This document shows positions 35,776 through 45,660 of a stretch of 64,000 nt of DNA, piece after piece. Source of the stretch: Dyadobacter koreensis (GTDB lineage Bacteria > Bacteroidota > Bacteroidia > Cytophagales > Spirosomataceae). Under the pieces are notes generated by a model. That model was not told where the DNA came from and searched no databases. It saw only the letters and a program-made list of their open reading frames with translations. The translations under genes were made by a program, and so were the position numbers. Each line of letters starts with the position of its first letter. Position 1 is the stretch's first letter. The stretch lies in NCBI RefSeq assembly GCF_900108855.1, contig NZ_FNXY01000001.1, positions 372,001 to 436,000 on the forward strand. The letters are read 5' to 3'.

Positions 35776-38646
35776 ATGAATAGTAAACTATACCTTCTCA
35801 CCTTGATTTTATCAGCACTTTTCTGCACTAGGAATCCATTGCTTGCGCAGACCACCTGGACCGGCACCGTCGATAAGGTATGGGCAAATCATTCAAACTG
35901 GTCGGCAGGCATTCCTGATGCTTTTGATGACGTGACGATTCCCAGTGCGACCAACAGTCCCACCATCAGTTCAGCGGATGCGGCTGCTAAATCTATCAAA
36001 ATTGGAAGTGGCGGAATGCTGACCCTATCAGCAACAGGAATGCTGACAATCGGCGGCAGCGGCACGCAAGGCATAGAAAATTTGGGAACCGTTGCGAATT
36101 CCGGGATTTTACGCATTGGGGGCGCCGCCAGTTACGGCCTTCGAAATGACGGTAAATTTGACAATACAGGCGGACAGATTCATATCGACAGGTCAATAGT
36201 GTTCGGCCTTTATAATAGTAGCGGAACCTTTACCAATCAGGGCGATATTACCATCGGCGCATTGGCTGGCAGCGGTTCAAGTGGCATCCGGAACCAAGCA
36301 ATATTTAATCATATTAGCGGAACGATCCGGATCGATCAGTTTGCCAGTCACGGGATCGATAACAATACTGATGGAGGTAGAAACAATGCAGTTTTCAACA
36401 ACCGGGCAACCATCATCGTTGGTACCTTGCCTAATACCGGAAGATATAGCATTTTTAACATTGCGGTATTTAATAATTTTGCAGGAAGTGATATTCAAAT
36501 GGACCGCTGTCCTCTAGACAATGATCCTGGCGGCATCTTTACCAACGAGGCCGTCATTACGCTCGGTGCGACGGTAAGTCCGGGAACAAATGGGCTGATA
36601 AACTTGGGCACTTTCAGTAATAATACGGGTGGGGTCATCAACATCGACCGTTCAAGTAACACAGGGATCAGGAATTATGAGCAGGGTATCTTCACTAATA
36701 ATGCTATCATCAACATTGGCATGACGGCAAGTATAGGGTTAGAAGGGATCGTGAACATGGGTAATTTCAACCATTCAACTGGTCAGATCAGTATCAACAA
36801 TGCCCGGTCGAACGGGTTGTCCAATGCGGCTGGAGGTGTTTTTAATAATCGTTCAACCCTTGTGATCGGCCCTGCTATCACAGGAAGCGCCTGTTTGAGC
36901 AATTATGGAAACTTTAAGAACGATAGCGGGCAGATCAGTATGAATGGGACGGCTTTGAATGGCCTATGGAATTATTTTGATGCTACTTTTTCCAATAAGG
37001 CCACTATAACCATTGGAAGCGCTAGTGGCGCAAACGAGCGCGGACTCACAAACAATGGCAGCTTTACCAACCTTTCAGCCGGCCAGATTAAGATTGACCG
37101 GTCTACTAATTCCGGCATTCAGAATACCGCAACCTTTGCCAATAAAGGGAATATAACTGTTGGGGGGATAGCCAGTATAGGGTTATACGGCATTAACAAT
37201 GCCTCTGTTTTTACAAACGATACTGACGGTGTCATCAAAGTGGATCGATGTACCACCTTTGGGGTAAGCAGCCAGACCAGGTTTATCAATAACGGCACGC
37301 TTACAATTGGAAGTATCGCCAATGGTGGGACTCAGGGCTTCAGTTTGATAGGGACACTCACAAACAGTGGTCAGATTCATATAGATCGAACTAGTATGGC
37401 AGGCATGGCGGTAGTCGGGGAAGGCTCGAAAATGATCAATACCGGCATTGTCAGAATCGGTGCTTTGGAAGGTGTGGGTACAAATGGTATCCATTTGACA
37501 GGAGGCCCCGATTTCTTGAATCAGGAGGGGGGGCAGGTGTATATCGACCGGGCAACGACCGGGGTATATGCAGAAAAAAATGCAGCATTTACAAATCTTG
37601 CTGATGTTACAATTGGGGCGCTGGCACCGGTTACGCGTCTGATTTATATGCAGGCGGATTCAAGGTCGTCACCGCATTTTTTTCATTTCTTAGGAGCTAC
37701 CTTGAAAGGTTCTGGCACAATAAGTACAGGATTTTTATGTAATGGGGGGACGCTTTCTCCCGGTATTTTCTTAGGATCGATGACAGTTGACACCCCGGAA
37801 AACGGTCTTTTCCATGGTACAATGACCATGGATGTAAACGGAACAGGCACCCCAGGTATCAATTATGATCAGATCACTGCCACAGGCAGGGCTACACTAA
37901 CCAGAATGGCACTGAAAATTTCCGTCAATTATATCCCGACGCATGGAGATAAGATTACAATACTAAGTGCAACGACAGTTGTAGGTACATTTGAAGAAGT
38001 TTCCGGTCTGCCAGACAACTGGAATGTGATTTACACGCCGACCGCTGTTATTCTAAGTTACGAATTGGCGCCTCTTCCTGTCAGCCTAGTTTCTTTTTCC
38101 GGAAAAAAAATGAATGACAACCAAAACAAACTGCAATGGATCACAGCCGATGAAAAGGACTTTGACCGTTTTGACATTCAACGTTCAGCGGATGCTAATA
38201 ACTTTGAAACAATTGGCACATTATCTGGTCTAACAATTGCAAATGAAACGGTTAGCAACCCAGTTGGTCAGGGTTTGCGTACTTATACGTTCACCGATAA
38301 GTTTCCTGTTACTTCCAATTATTACCGTCTCAAAATGTTGGATCTGGATGGTACGTTTAAATACTCAAGGATTATTTCAATCAAAAATTTAGCGGAGCGC
38401 GCTGTAGTAGGCAGCTTCTATCCCAATCCTGCAAGCGGGCAGGTTTTCATAGATGTCTTCGCAGTGGAAAGCGCAAGATGGACGTTAATCGTATTTGATG
38501 CTGGCGGAAAAAGAGTTGGCACACAGATACGTGATCTGCAAAAGGGTATGAACAAAATCAGTATTGACAGTCTGCAGTTGGGAATAAATTTGGTGCGATT
38601 TGAACATGGACTATTTTCAGAGGTAAGAAAGGTGATAGGAGAATAA
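35776..38646 (+). CDS. T9SS-exported repeat protein (adhesin-like)
   Basis: The 956-residue protein has a signal peptide ending LLAQ and an N-terminal segment common in T9SS cargo (TTWTGTVDKVWANHSNWSAG). About ten tandem repeats follow, of roughly 45-60 residues. Each pairs a strand like IDRSxxxGIxN with one like ITIGxxxxxGxxGIxNxGxF, at about residues 100-640. This predicts a right-handed beta-helix or similar elongated solenoid. A conserved linker (LPVSLVSFSGKKMNDNQNKL) and a T9SS type A sorting domain with FYPNPASGQVFIDV end the protein. It should be secreted and glycan- or surface-bound. No enzymatic motif is visible, so adhesion or matrix function is an inference. Confidence 0.85.
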   Translation: MNSKLYLLTLILSALFCTRNPLLAQTTWTGTVDKVWANHSNWSAGIPDAFDDVTIPSATNSPTISSADAAAKSIKIGSGGMLTLSATGMLTIGGSGTQGIENLGTVANSGILRIGGAASYGLRNDGKFDNTGGQIHIDRSIVFGLYNSSGTFTNQGDITIGALAGSGSSGIRNQAIFNHISGTIRIDQFASHGIDNNTDGGRNNAVFNNRATIIVGTLPNTGRYSIFNIAVFNNFAGSDIQMDRCPLDNDPGGIFTNEAVITLGATVSPGTNGLINLGTFSNNTGGVINIDRSSNTGIRNYEQGIFTNNAIINIGMTASIGLEGIVNMGNFNHSTGQISINNARSNGLSNAAGGVFNNRSTLVIGPAITGSACLSNYGNFKNDSGQISMNGTALNGLWNYFDATFSNKATITIGSASGANERGLTNNGSFTNLSAGQIKIDRSTNSGIQNTATFANKGNITVGGIASIGLYGINNASVFTNDTDGVIKVDRCTTFGVSSQTRFINNGTLTIGSIANGGTQGFSLIGTLTNSGQIHIDRTSMAGMAVVGEGSKMINTGIVRIGALEGVGTNGIHLTGGPDFLNQEGGQVYIDRATTGVYAEKNAAFTNLADVTIGALAPVTRLIYMQADSRSSPHFFHFLGATLKGSGTISTGFLCNGGTLSPGIFLGSMTVDTPENGLFHGTMTMDVNGTGTPGINYDQITATGRATLTRMALKISVNYIPTHGDKITILSATTVVGTFEEVSGLPDNWNVIYTPTAVILSYELAPLPVSLVSFSGKKMNDNQNKLQWITADEKDFDRFDIQRSADANNFETIGTLSGLTIANETVSNPVGQGLRTYTFTDKFPVTSNYYRLKMLDLDGTFKYSRIISIKNLAERAVVGSFYPNPASGQVFIDVFAVESARWTLIVFDAGGKRVGTQIRDLQKGMNKISIDSLQLGINLVRFEHGLFSEVRKVIGE

Positions 38647-38907
38647 CTAACCTACCTTTTTTGGACAGTTGCAAAAAGGTCCTAGGTACCCAATGAACTC
38701 CTGTATATGATCCACTACTGGTATGCCTGATGCTTTTGGCTTAAAAATGTGGAAAATACAAATCTCATCACCACAAGACCATAATGAACCTTCCCGCTGC
38801 TGGACTTTAAACTGCGTGTCACCAAGACAATCAATATTAATTTTGTGTTTTTCATTATTCAAAAATTTTTGGTAATATGACTTACAGTGGAAAAGCTCGC
38901 AAAACAA
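38647..38907 (-). CDS. Hypothetical 86-residue ORF
   Basis: The frame (starts MFCELFHCKSYYQKFLNNEK) is Cys-rich, with a tail IPVVDHIQEFIGYLG, and ends at the base next to the stop of the convergent T9SS gene. I do not recognise it. It could be a real small protein or the remains of one. Confidence 0.3.
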   Translation of the reverse strand: MFCELFHCKSYYQKFLNNEKHKINIDCLGDTQFKVQQREGSLWSCGDEICIFHIFKPKASGIPVVDHIQEFIGYLGPFCNCPKKVG

Positions 38908-39003
38908 TCGCAGACACTCCTATTTATTTTTGATTTTGTGCAAATTAATGCTTGAGACTCTAATGACTAATATTATGTTTCGGCAGGCAACAAACAAGGA
39001 GTA

Positions 39004-39204
39004 ATGAATGTCTTAATTACTTGTTTTAGAAAATCTAAACCCGTTGAGGTATTCAATAACAACGGATTGGGCGATATTATCGTCCGTATTAAAAGGGAAA
39101 CAAAGTCATTTGTTATTAATATGACCACTTCAAATGGTCGGGATGAGCTCGGTAAATTAGCATATGTCCGGCAACGGTCACGGTCTTTGTTAATGAACTG
39201 TTAA
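39004..39204 (+). CDS. Hypothetical 66-residue protein
   Basis: The ATG is preceded by AAGGAGTA, a Shine-Dalgarno-like sequence. The protein (MNVLITCFRKSKPVEVFNNN, GLGDIIVRIKRETKSFVIN) is basic and unrecognised. No neighbour informs its role. Confidence 0.35.
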   Translation: MNVLITCFRKSKPVEVFNNNGLGDIIVRIKRETKSFVINMTTSNGRDELGKLAYVRQRSRSLLMNC

Positions 39205-40168
39205 ACATCGCGCCGGATGTCGGAGGGAAGGAATCCAATCATCAGAATTTCGCTTGTGAAAACATAAGGAAACGCGGTCATAAAGTGGAATCTCAATGGC
39301 ACCCAAGTACTCGCAAACAGACAATGATAAGGGTTTGGGAATAATGAAATCCGGGAACCATCAAGGATATCGTATATTCTTTGATTGCCGCCTTCCGATC
39401 ACAACACTACAAATTCAATGACATTGAGCTCTGCCGAGAATACACCTTTCCGGATGATTATCCGAAGATCATTTCAGAGACATCGTATTGTTAGAACAAA
39501 CCGCAAAAAGGAAAAGACGATTTTATAAACTGTTTCTGGTGAATGTATAATTTGTTTACAGAGAAAAAGGTGAAAAATCACAGGTCAATTGAAATGTGTA
39601 ATCTGCTTTTTTATGGATCCCCGGCAAAGACAATTCATTTCTGTTTGTAGCGATGAAATCAGCCGCGAAGTTGATCAGAAAGTTTCGAAAAATTTCCTGT
39701 ATTTGGCGATAGCAAAGATTGAAAAAATGGGCGCGTTAAAACAATAAGCCACTCGATGGCTAAATCGATGGTTCCGCTGAGACAGAGGAATAATTTATAT
39801 AGGATCATATGAAGCTGAAAACAGGCTAGAACGTCAATGAATGGCGTTATTTCTAATAAATTTCCGTCAAAGCTGCGTGCCGATGCGAAGCTGGCCAGAT
39901 CCAGTTCAATAGCTTTAATATTGGTATTGTTGCATTGCAGCCGAAACCTTGATTCTAAGGTGTTTGCATTTTTTGATCGCGGCAGCCCAGAATAACACCG
40001 TGTTTGGGATCCTTCGCCAGAAGCCTATCCATTTCTAAACCCAGGCCGGAGCTTCGCGGGTAATCACTATGGTTCTCATTAGTCGTAGAATATTCTGTCT
40101 AACAATGCAAATGTATCATTCTGGAAGGGCTTTATCAGAAATCCTTTTTTAGATAAGGATCCAAACTA
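39205..40168. other. Gene-poor stretch
   Basis: About 960 bp with many short broken frames in both directions. Nothing could be named. It looks like decayed coding DNA. Confidence 0.4.
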
Positions 40169-40618
40169 TTGCGGCTTATAGAACCAGCTAGTGCACAGGT
40201 CAGATCGGGAGTAAAAGCTCTGCTCGATTACCTGATGGTAACATACTCTTTCACTTATCACCCGAAAACCGCTGTCTTTGACGATCTGGTATACTTTTTT
40301 TCGAAATTTAGCGCTAAAAAAATTAGCCATTTCAATCTATTATTATTTATGGGAACAGATGTTAAAGTTGTAAATTGGTTTCAGTTTAAAGCGCAACCAT
40401 CAGCTCAGGAACTTGAAAAACAGCAGCTGATCAAGGAAAGGATTGAAAAATTACAAACACTGGCCGATACCTATAATTTTCATGATGATCCGATGACGCT
40501 CCGGATATTTGGTGATTTAAAATCCGGGATTGGTTTTAGTATAGATTGCCCAAAGCCGCAGCTGAAGGACTCGGTAACTAAAATTCTAAGGATGTATCTG
40601 AATAGCTGCGATGATTAA
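40169..40618 (+). CDS. Hypothetical protein
   Basis: Opens with a TTG at 40169; an internal ATG at 40235 (MVTYSFTYHPKTAVFDDLVY) is an alternative start. The later sequence (EKQQLIKERIEKLQTLADTY, IFGDLKSGIGFSIDCPKPQL) has natural composition with predicted helices, so a real cytoplasmic protein is likely, but no family is recognised. It is isolated and may be a 5'-truncated gene. Confidence 0.45.
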   Translation: MRLIEPASAQVRSGVKALLDYLMVTYSFTYHPKTAVFDDLVYFFSKFSAKKISHFNLLLFMGTDVKVVNWFQFKAQPSAQELEKQQLIKERIEKLQTLADTYNFHDDPMTLRIFGDLKSGIGFSIDCPKPQLKDSVTKILRMYLNSCDD

Positions 40619-40722
40619 ACGCGTATTGTTTTGCTGTAACTCTTTTCCCCTTTTAAGAAAATGAGCATCGCAAAATATGTATGTCAACATATGTTAAAGA
40701 AAAAACCAATATGCGCCGTAAG

Positions 40723-40890
40723 TGGAGAATTCGGACGCATTGACACGATGATTCCGTGGCAGATTGACCATTAACAGACAATTACTGGCTATATGCTAAA
40801 CAATTATCAATCATTTACGCATACTGGTCAATTCCAACCGGAACGAGCTGTCCGAAATTTCCGAATTGGGATGGTCGACGCCTCCGAATT
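40723..40890. repeat. Short interspersed repeat, copy B
   Basis: First of two tandem copies. It begins GGAGAATTCGGACGC and ends GACGCCTCCGAATT, so its ends are inverted repeats. Internal blocks GGCAGATTGACCATTAACAG and ACGAGCTGTCCGAAATTTC recur in copies A, C and D. Confidence 0.8.
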
Positions 40891-40906
40891 GGAGAATTCG
40901 GAGGCG
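40879..40906. repeat. 12-bp perfect inverted repeat at the B/C junction
   Basis: CGCCTCCGAATT, spacer GGAG, AATTCGGAGGCG. It is formed by the right end of copy B meeting the left end of copy C. Confidence 0.85.
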
Positions 40907-41057
40907 TTGAGCATATGATCCCGTGGCAGATTGACATCAACAGATTATTACTTACCATGGGTTAAATAACTATGAATCATTTACTTAAACAGGTCAATAC
41001 TAACCGTAACGACCTGTCCGAAATTTCTAAATTAGGCTGGTCAGTGGCTCCGAATTC
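40891..41057. repeat. Short interspersed repeat, copy C
   Basis: Same order of blocks as copy B over about 167 bp (CGTGGCAGATTGACATCAAC, ACCTGTCCGAAATTTC), ending GTGGCTCCGAATTC. No ORF spans it. Confidence 0.8.
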
Positions 41058-41189
41058 ACCAGATCTTTCTTCAGGAGATAAACTGAACACCTTATGAGCC
41101 TATGTACTATCATAGGGTTCATAGGGCCTATGGCCACGTCTTTTGTTGGAGTGTATCTTGAAGCGTTTTTGGATGGCAGTCAAATTTTA

Positions 41190-41730
41190 TTCTGCTGGGA
41201 GGGCTGGTACTGATATGTGCTTTTTTAGATTGGATTTTGGGATCAGAAACGCTTCAAAAAACAGTAAAATTCAATTTTCGGAGTTTAGTTGGCATATATC
41301 CTACTATGCTCAAAACTTGCAACTTCACGTTAGAAATCTTGATCTTGAGCTTCACATATCGTATTGTGATGATATGCATCATCGAAAATACTTTTAAAAT
41401 GAAGTCCGTAGTTTCGAGATATTGCTCATTGGTGCTTGGATTCGCCTGGCATTTGGCGGCTTGATAAGTAAAAGAATGATTTTAAGGCCTGCTTTCACTT
41501 AAAACAATTATTTTACCTACTGCCTAATCCGTTTTTCTGACTATGCCGCCATGTATGGTGGTCTGACCGGCGATATCGGATATTTCATAGTGTCATTTAT
41601 CAGTGACGTCATGGTTAAGTTTTTTCCACCCAAACACATGACAAATCTGATTCTCAGTTACCTGACACCAACTATTCTATCTGTGATGATTGTGTTCAAT
41701 AGCTACCGGTTGTATAAAAGAGAGCATTAG
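41190..41730 (+). pseudogene. Possible decayed small membrane protein gene
   Basis: Two plus-strand frames contain hydrophobic segments: GGLVLICAFLDWILG near 41200-41245, and a 59-codon ORF from ATG 41551 to TAG 41728-41730 (MYGGLTGDIGYFIVSFISDV, then LILSYLTPTILSVMIVF). They look like parts of one multi-pass protein broken by frameshifts. The 59-codon tail could also be a small intact membrane protein. No family is recognised. Confidence 0.3.
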
Positions 41731-41793
41731 ATCTGACACTTTGCATAATTTTAAATTGCACCTAGCTTTTGGCTTTGTCTCTCCAAGAAACAG

Positions 41794-42846
41794 TTATTTA
41801 ATTTCATTAATGTTTTTAATCGTCACGTCAGGCATTGTTTTAAATATATTCTGCATATACCAGCGATGATTGGCACCTGCGAGAACGACCACCCTTTTCA
41901 AGCCCAATGCCCGCGACCGATTTACAACATTGTCGCACATTACTTTGTTTCTCATTAACCACCAATGGATTTGCGAAAGCATTTCCTCTTTTGGAAATCC
42001 TCCAATATCATACATCTCTGGAAAGTAAAAGTCTCCTGAGGAAAAGATCGCAGAGGCTTCGTCAGTATTCAACCACTCCGTTACGTTTTTTGAACTTTTT
42101 TCGATACCTGCGTTTTTCAGGAACCCTTTATCTCTCTTAATGAGCAGTGCTTTTAATTCTTTGGCATAGCCTGCAATTGTATCTTCTCTAAATTTTTGAA
42201 ATTTTTGATGAAAGGCGGCCGAAGATGCTTGCCAGTTTAAATCATAATCCTGGCAATCCATAGGAAGTAATTCCTTGATTTTCATTTCCTGCATGACGGG
42301 AAATGAAATGAGTGCGTATTCCGAGGTTTTTAGCCTTTTTATACTTCGCCCTGTGGTATCAAGCCCGGGACTGAGTAATTTGTTGACGTAGTTTTCCAGC
42401 GATTTATCAGATGTTTGGCCAAGTTTGCTGAAAACCTGCCAGACCTGGTAGTGCGCATTTGAAACATCCTGGTTTAGGTAATAGGCATGTGCCAGATCTG
42501 CCTTTATTTGATAATTATCTGGCCTTCGCTCTGACAATTGTTTTAAGCTATCAATGGTGTTAGGAAGCAGATCCACCGCTATGTCCCGATTTTTCTTTAG
42601 AATTTCAAGTCGGCGGATGTTGTCCTGTTTACACCAATAATCCATAACAAGTCGTTCATCTTCCTTACTCAAAAACTCTCCAAAAAAAGCGGTTGGAGCA
42701 AATTTCCTGATCTTACCGTAAATAGTTGAAAAGTCCTGCCGGGGGTAGTTGCTGTAATTATGTGAAACGCCTATCAGAACAATGTCCACGTGCTGTGCAC
42801 ATACATTAAGTGATAAGAAAAGAATAATTAAAAAAGAAAATTTCAT
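41794..42846 (-). CDS. DUF5694-like secreted/periplasmic protein
   Basis: The 350-residue protein has a signal peptide (MKFSFLIILFLSLNVCAQ). A conserved start IVLIGVSHNYSNY, an acidic FFGEFLSKEDER, a helical middle and a C-terminal RSRALGLKRVVVLAGANHRW follow. This pattern, an xIGxxH near the start and a late AGANHR, resembles DUF5694 and the wider TraB/ChaN-like fold, in which His and Glu bind metal or heme. The family name is from memory. The gene stands alone, between a decayed membrane gene and 1 kb of non-coding DNA. Confidence 0.75.
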   Translation of the reverse strand: MKFSFLIILFLSLNVCAQHVDIVLIGVSHNYSNYPRQDFSTIYGKIRKFAPTAFFGEFLSKEDERLVMDYWCKQDNIRRLEILKKNRDIAVDLLPNTIDSLKQLSERRPDNYQIKADLAHAYYLNQDVSNAHYQVWQVFSKLGQTSDKSLENYVNKLLSPGLDTTGRSIKRLKTSEYALISFPVMQEMKIKELLPMDCQDYDLNWQASSAAFHQKFQKFREDTIAGYAKELKALLIKRDKGFLKNAGIEKSSKNVTEWLNTDEASAIFSSGDFYFPEMYDIGGFPKEEMLSQIHWWLMRNKVMCDNVVNRSRALGLKRVVVLAGANHRWYMQNIFKTMPDVTIKNINEIK

Positions 42847-43898
42847 TGTTGGTGCAATACGGTTATTGAATCAATTTCAATTAAAAATATGAAATTTTTT
42901 GTAAGACGACCGGATAAAAAGATGCAACAGCATCCGAAATCAAAAATTCAGTATGATTATTGATACTTCAAAAGTCAATTCAGCACTTATTGTCATCCAT
43001 GAAGTTCAGAACGTTTGGTAGGTTATGGACCACTCGACGCCAGATTCATCGTATCGCTAAATTTAATTGACACAAACTCAGGCAAATCAATCATGATCGG
43101 TAGAAAGCCCGTGAATTTGGCTTATGGTAGATCAGCCACATAAAATGGCTTTCTAACATTCCATTTTCAAATCCTTTACGCCATACCAAACCTGTAAATC
43201 TTTTTATAAATGAAAAGTGCGGCAGCACTTCCCCTTTAACAGGCAGAAAGTCCCGTATTTTAGCCTTGCATAAGCGAAATGACCAGCAATAAATGGTCTT
43301 GATTTATTTCAAGATTTTACTTTTGAAAATTTATCTTTTTAATGGAAGTATCCCCTGTTCATACCTACGACAAACATTTCCATCACCCCCCTGATGCCGC
43401 ACGGTCTGATTCCTTAATATTTCAATCAGTTGTCAACATGTACCTATAGGTGATATATTATAAATGTCCAACGCTGTTCAGACCATGCAATATCAAAACA
43501 GTCAGTTTGTGCAGGCAGACTTTTTGTTTCAGAGAGATAGATTGATTCTACAATATATACCAGCACGAATTGGTAATTAATACAGCTAATTTATCAAGGC
43601 AGATAGTTTAAGTATGACCTATAACAAAGCTGATCGACGTATTCTCCTACCAACGAAGCGGCAAGAATATTTGGCTGAACAGATTCAGAAAATCAGTGAC
43701 CACTTCGAGCAATACTTAACGAGCTTAAAACCAATTAGATGGTGTAAGGAATGAAATAAGTTGAACGGACAGGAATTGCTGATAAGAAACAAGAAGTGCC
43801 CTTCAATTCATGAGAATCACAGTTATTTAACCGGAAGCTATCAACTAGGTCAAACCGGATAAGGCACTTGGTAATGTATCTATCAAATTAATAAACTT
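42847..43898. other. Gene-poor stretch
   Basis: Just over 1 kb without a convincing gene. A 46-codon plus frame at 43614-43754 (MTYNKADRRILLPTKRQEYL) is the only one with natural composition and could be a small gene. Otherwise nothing. Confidence 0.4.
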
Positions 43899-44321
43899 AT
43901 GAATAAAAATGGACCAGTTATCATTATCGAAGATGACAGTGAGGATAAGATTTTGCTGAAAGAAGTATTTAAAAAACATACCTACCCGAATGAGATTATT
44001 TACTTTTCGGATGGTCAGAAGGCTTTGGATTTTCTTATTGAAGAGGATGTTTTACCTTTTCTTATCCTTTCAGATATTAACATGCCAAAGCTAAATGGGT
44101 TTGAGCTCCGAAAGAAAATCTATGAGGACGCGCGGTTGCAAGAAAAATGTATCCCCTATCTATTTTTTTCAACCGCGGCCAGCCAGCAATATGTGATCGA
44201 CGCATACAGTCTATCGGCTCAGGGATTTTTCGTAAAGCAGTCTACTTTTGGTGAGCTCGAAAAAACTATAGTGTTAATTATGGAGTACTGGAAAAGGTGT
44301 GCTGCTCCTAACAATTTTTAG
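43899..44321 (+). CDS. Single-domain response regulator (Rcp1/CheY-like)
   Basis: This 140-residue receiver-only protein has the acidic pair in IIIEDDSEDK, the phosphoacceptor Asp in LILSDINMPKLNG, Thr in FFSTAAS and Lys in GFFVKQS. No output domain is present, so it should pass phosphate to, or compete for, another partner, as CheY-like phytochrome-linked regulators do. A close paralogue lies 150-200 bp downstream. No kinase is adjacent. Confidence 0.9.
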   Translation: MNKNGPVIIIEDDSEDKILLKEVFKKHTYPNEIIYFSDGQKALDFLIEEDVLPFLILSDINMPKLNGFELRKKIYEDARLQEKCIPYLFFSTAASQQYVIDAYSLSAQGFFVKQSTFGELEKTIVLIMEYWKRCAAPNNF

Positions 44322-44528
44322 CGGTGGTACTAGTAAAGATCTTACTTATCCCGCACCACTTTGCCAGTTGGTAAAAAAACTCATTCAAAGAAGCAGTAAT
44401 TAATCAGGGCTAAAAGCTGTGAGAATATATTTAATTGTATACTTTGAGCAAAAAAATTAATACCTAGTGTTGAAATGGCCCGGTTATTTTGGAAATCAAA
44501 ATTAAAACTTAAACCATATGCTCAGATC

Positions 44529-44954
44529 ATGAATAAGGACGGCGAAATTATCATTATAGAAGATGATGAAGATGATCGATTTCTATTAGAAGAAGTTTTC
44601 AATGCGCTTCAATATCCAAATAAAAGAGTCTATTTCCCTGATGGTCTGGCAGCACTGGAATATCTTCACAGTAATACATCTGGACCTTTCATCATTCTTT
44701 CCGACATTAATATGCCGCGCTTGAACGGTCTTGAGCTCAGGAATAAACTTCAAACCGATGCAGCGCTAAATCTTAAGTGTATACCGTATCTATTTTTTTC
44801 AACCGCCGTCAATCAAAAGGTTGTCATCGATGCATACAGTTCTTCGGCGCAGGGATTCTTTGTAAAGCAAACCAGTTTTGCTGAGCTACTTGATACGATT
44901 ACTGTTATTATTGAATACTGGAAGAGATGTGCCGCTCCAAATAATTTTACATAA
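44529..44954 (+). CDS. Single-domain response regulator, paralogue
   Basis: The Met at 44529 (MNKDGEIIIIEDDEDDRFLL) lines up with the start of the upstream paralogue; the frame opens at 44475, 18 residues earlier. All receiver residues are kept (EDDEDD, LSDINMPRLNG, FFSTAVN, GFFVKQT). The tails of the two are nearly identical (EYWKRCAAPNNF), which shows a tandem duplication. Divergence is greatest in the middle (FNALQYPNKRVYFPDG against the paralogue's FKKHTYPNEIIYFSDG). Confidence 0.9.
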   Translation: MNKDGEIIIIEDDEDDRFLLEEVFNALQYPNKRVYFPDGLAALEYLHSNTSGPFIILSDINMPRLNGLELRNKLQTDAALNLKCIPYLFFSTAVNQKVVIDAYSSSAQGFFVKQTSFAELLDTITVIIEYWKRCAAPNNFT

Positions 44955-45311
44955 AATTTTTAATTCATCAATAACTGTTTATCAGTCATCGTTCTTTGGC
45001 TGTTCTGTTAACATTTTCCTGCAATATCTAATAAATTACTTATTACATCGGCCAAAATCAAATCAGCCGGATAACAAGACTGTTATCTCTACTCATACTG
45101 GCGAATTCCGCATCAGCTTTTCAGCGAATACACAGCATTATCAATTGAATATCTCCCATGTAAAAGTTGATAACCAACAAAGCTGATCAGACAGCTACTA
45201 AAACAAGCATACCTTGCTGCCTTCCACGGTGCATTCATCGGAAAAGTCGGGATATTTAAAGCGGTTGTTTATTTCAGTTGAAAAGTATACCATTTTACTT
45301 GTGTTTACAAC
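44955..45311. other. Intergenic, nothing recognised
   Basis: AT-rich, no supported gene. A plus-strand frame overlapping the response regulator end (to 45186) is a chance ORF. Confidence 0.4.
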
Positions 45312-45352
45312 AGCAAACCATCTTCTGGGGTACCCACAGAAGATGGTTTGCT
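45312..45352. repeat. 16-bp perfect inverted repeat next to istB relic
   Basis: AGCAAACCATCTTCTG (45312-45327), 9-base loop, CAGAAGATGGTTTGCT (45337-45352). It lies just past the 3' end of the istB relic on the minus strand and was probably the transcription terminator or an end structure of that IS21-type element. Confidence 0.75.
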
Positions 45353-45379
45353 CGGGGCTCTGATTTTTGTTTTGTGCTT

Positions 45380-45660
45380 CATTTCGCGTTCATTAGTTTG
45401 GTTTCTTTCAGGCGGTATAATCCTCAATTCATATTGACAAGGTAGGCTTTATGCGTCATGTGGTCTACCAGTGCTGCTGTGAGCACCGGATCTCCAAAGA
45501 TCTCTTCCCAGCGTTCGAAGCCCAGATTGTGAGTGATAATGGTAGACTTTCTTCCGGTACGAAGTGAGAGGTGATTGAATAATAATTCAGATCCCTTCTA
45601 GTCAAAGGAGATGTAGCCGAAGGCACGGATTCGCTGGTATATATTCTGATTCCGTTCCGT
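45380..45660 (-). pseudogene. IS21-family IstB (ATPase helper) relic
   Basis: The minus strand reads RAFGYISFD, a stop, then GSELLFNHLSLRTGRKSTII and GFERWEEIFGDPVLTAALVD with HMTHKAYLVNMN, a stop and YRLKETK. This is the C-terminal half of IstB, including the sensor-like STIIT segment. Walker motifs are missing and no istA is nearby. The element is dead. Confidence 0.85.

Noticed and set aside
40723..41057. The tandem 168-bp repeats as a CRISPR array or integron cassette sites
   Set aside because: Only two tandem units, no short regular repeat-spacer pattern, no cas or integrase gene. Dispersed diverged copies fit a MITE-like or IS-end family better.
44878..45186. A 102-codon ORF overlapping the second response regulator
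   Set aside because: It lies partly in another frame of a firm gene and continues into AT-rich non-coding DNA. No family resemblance.
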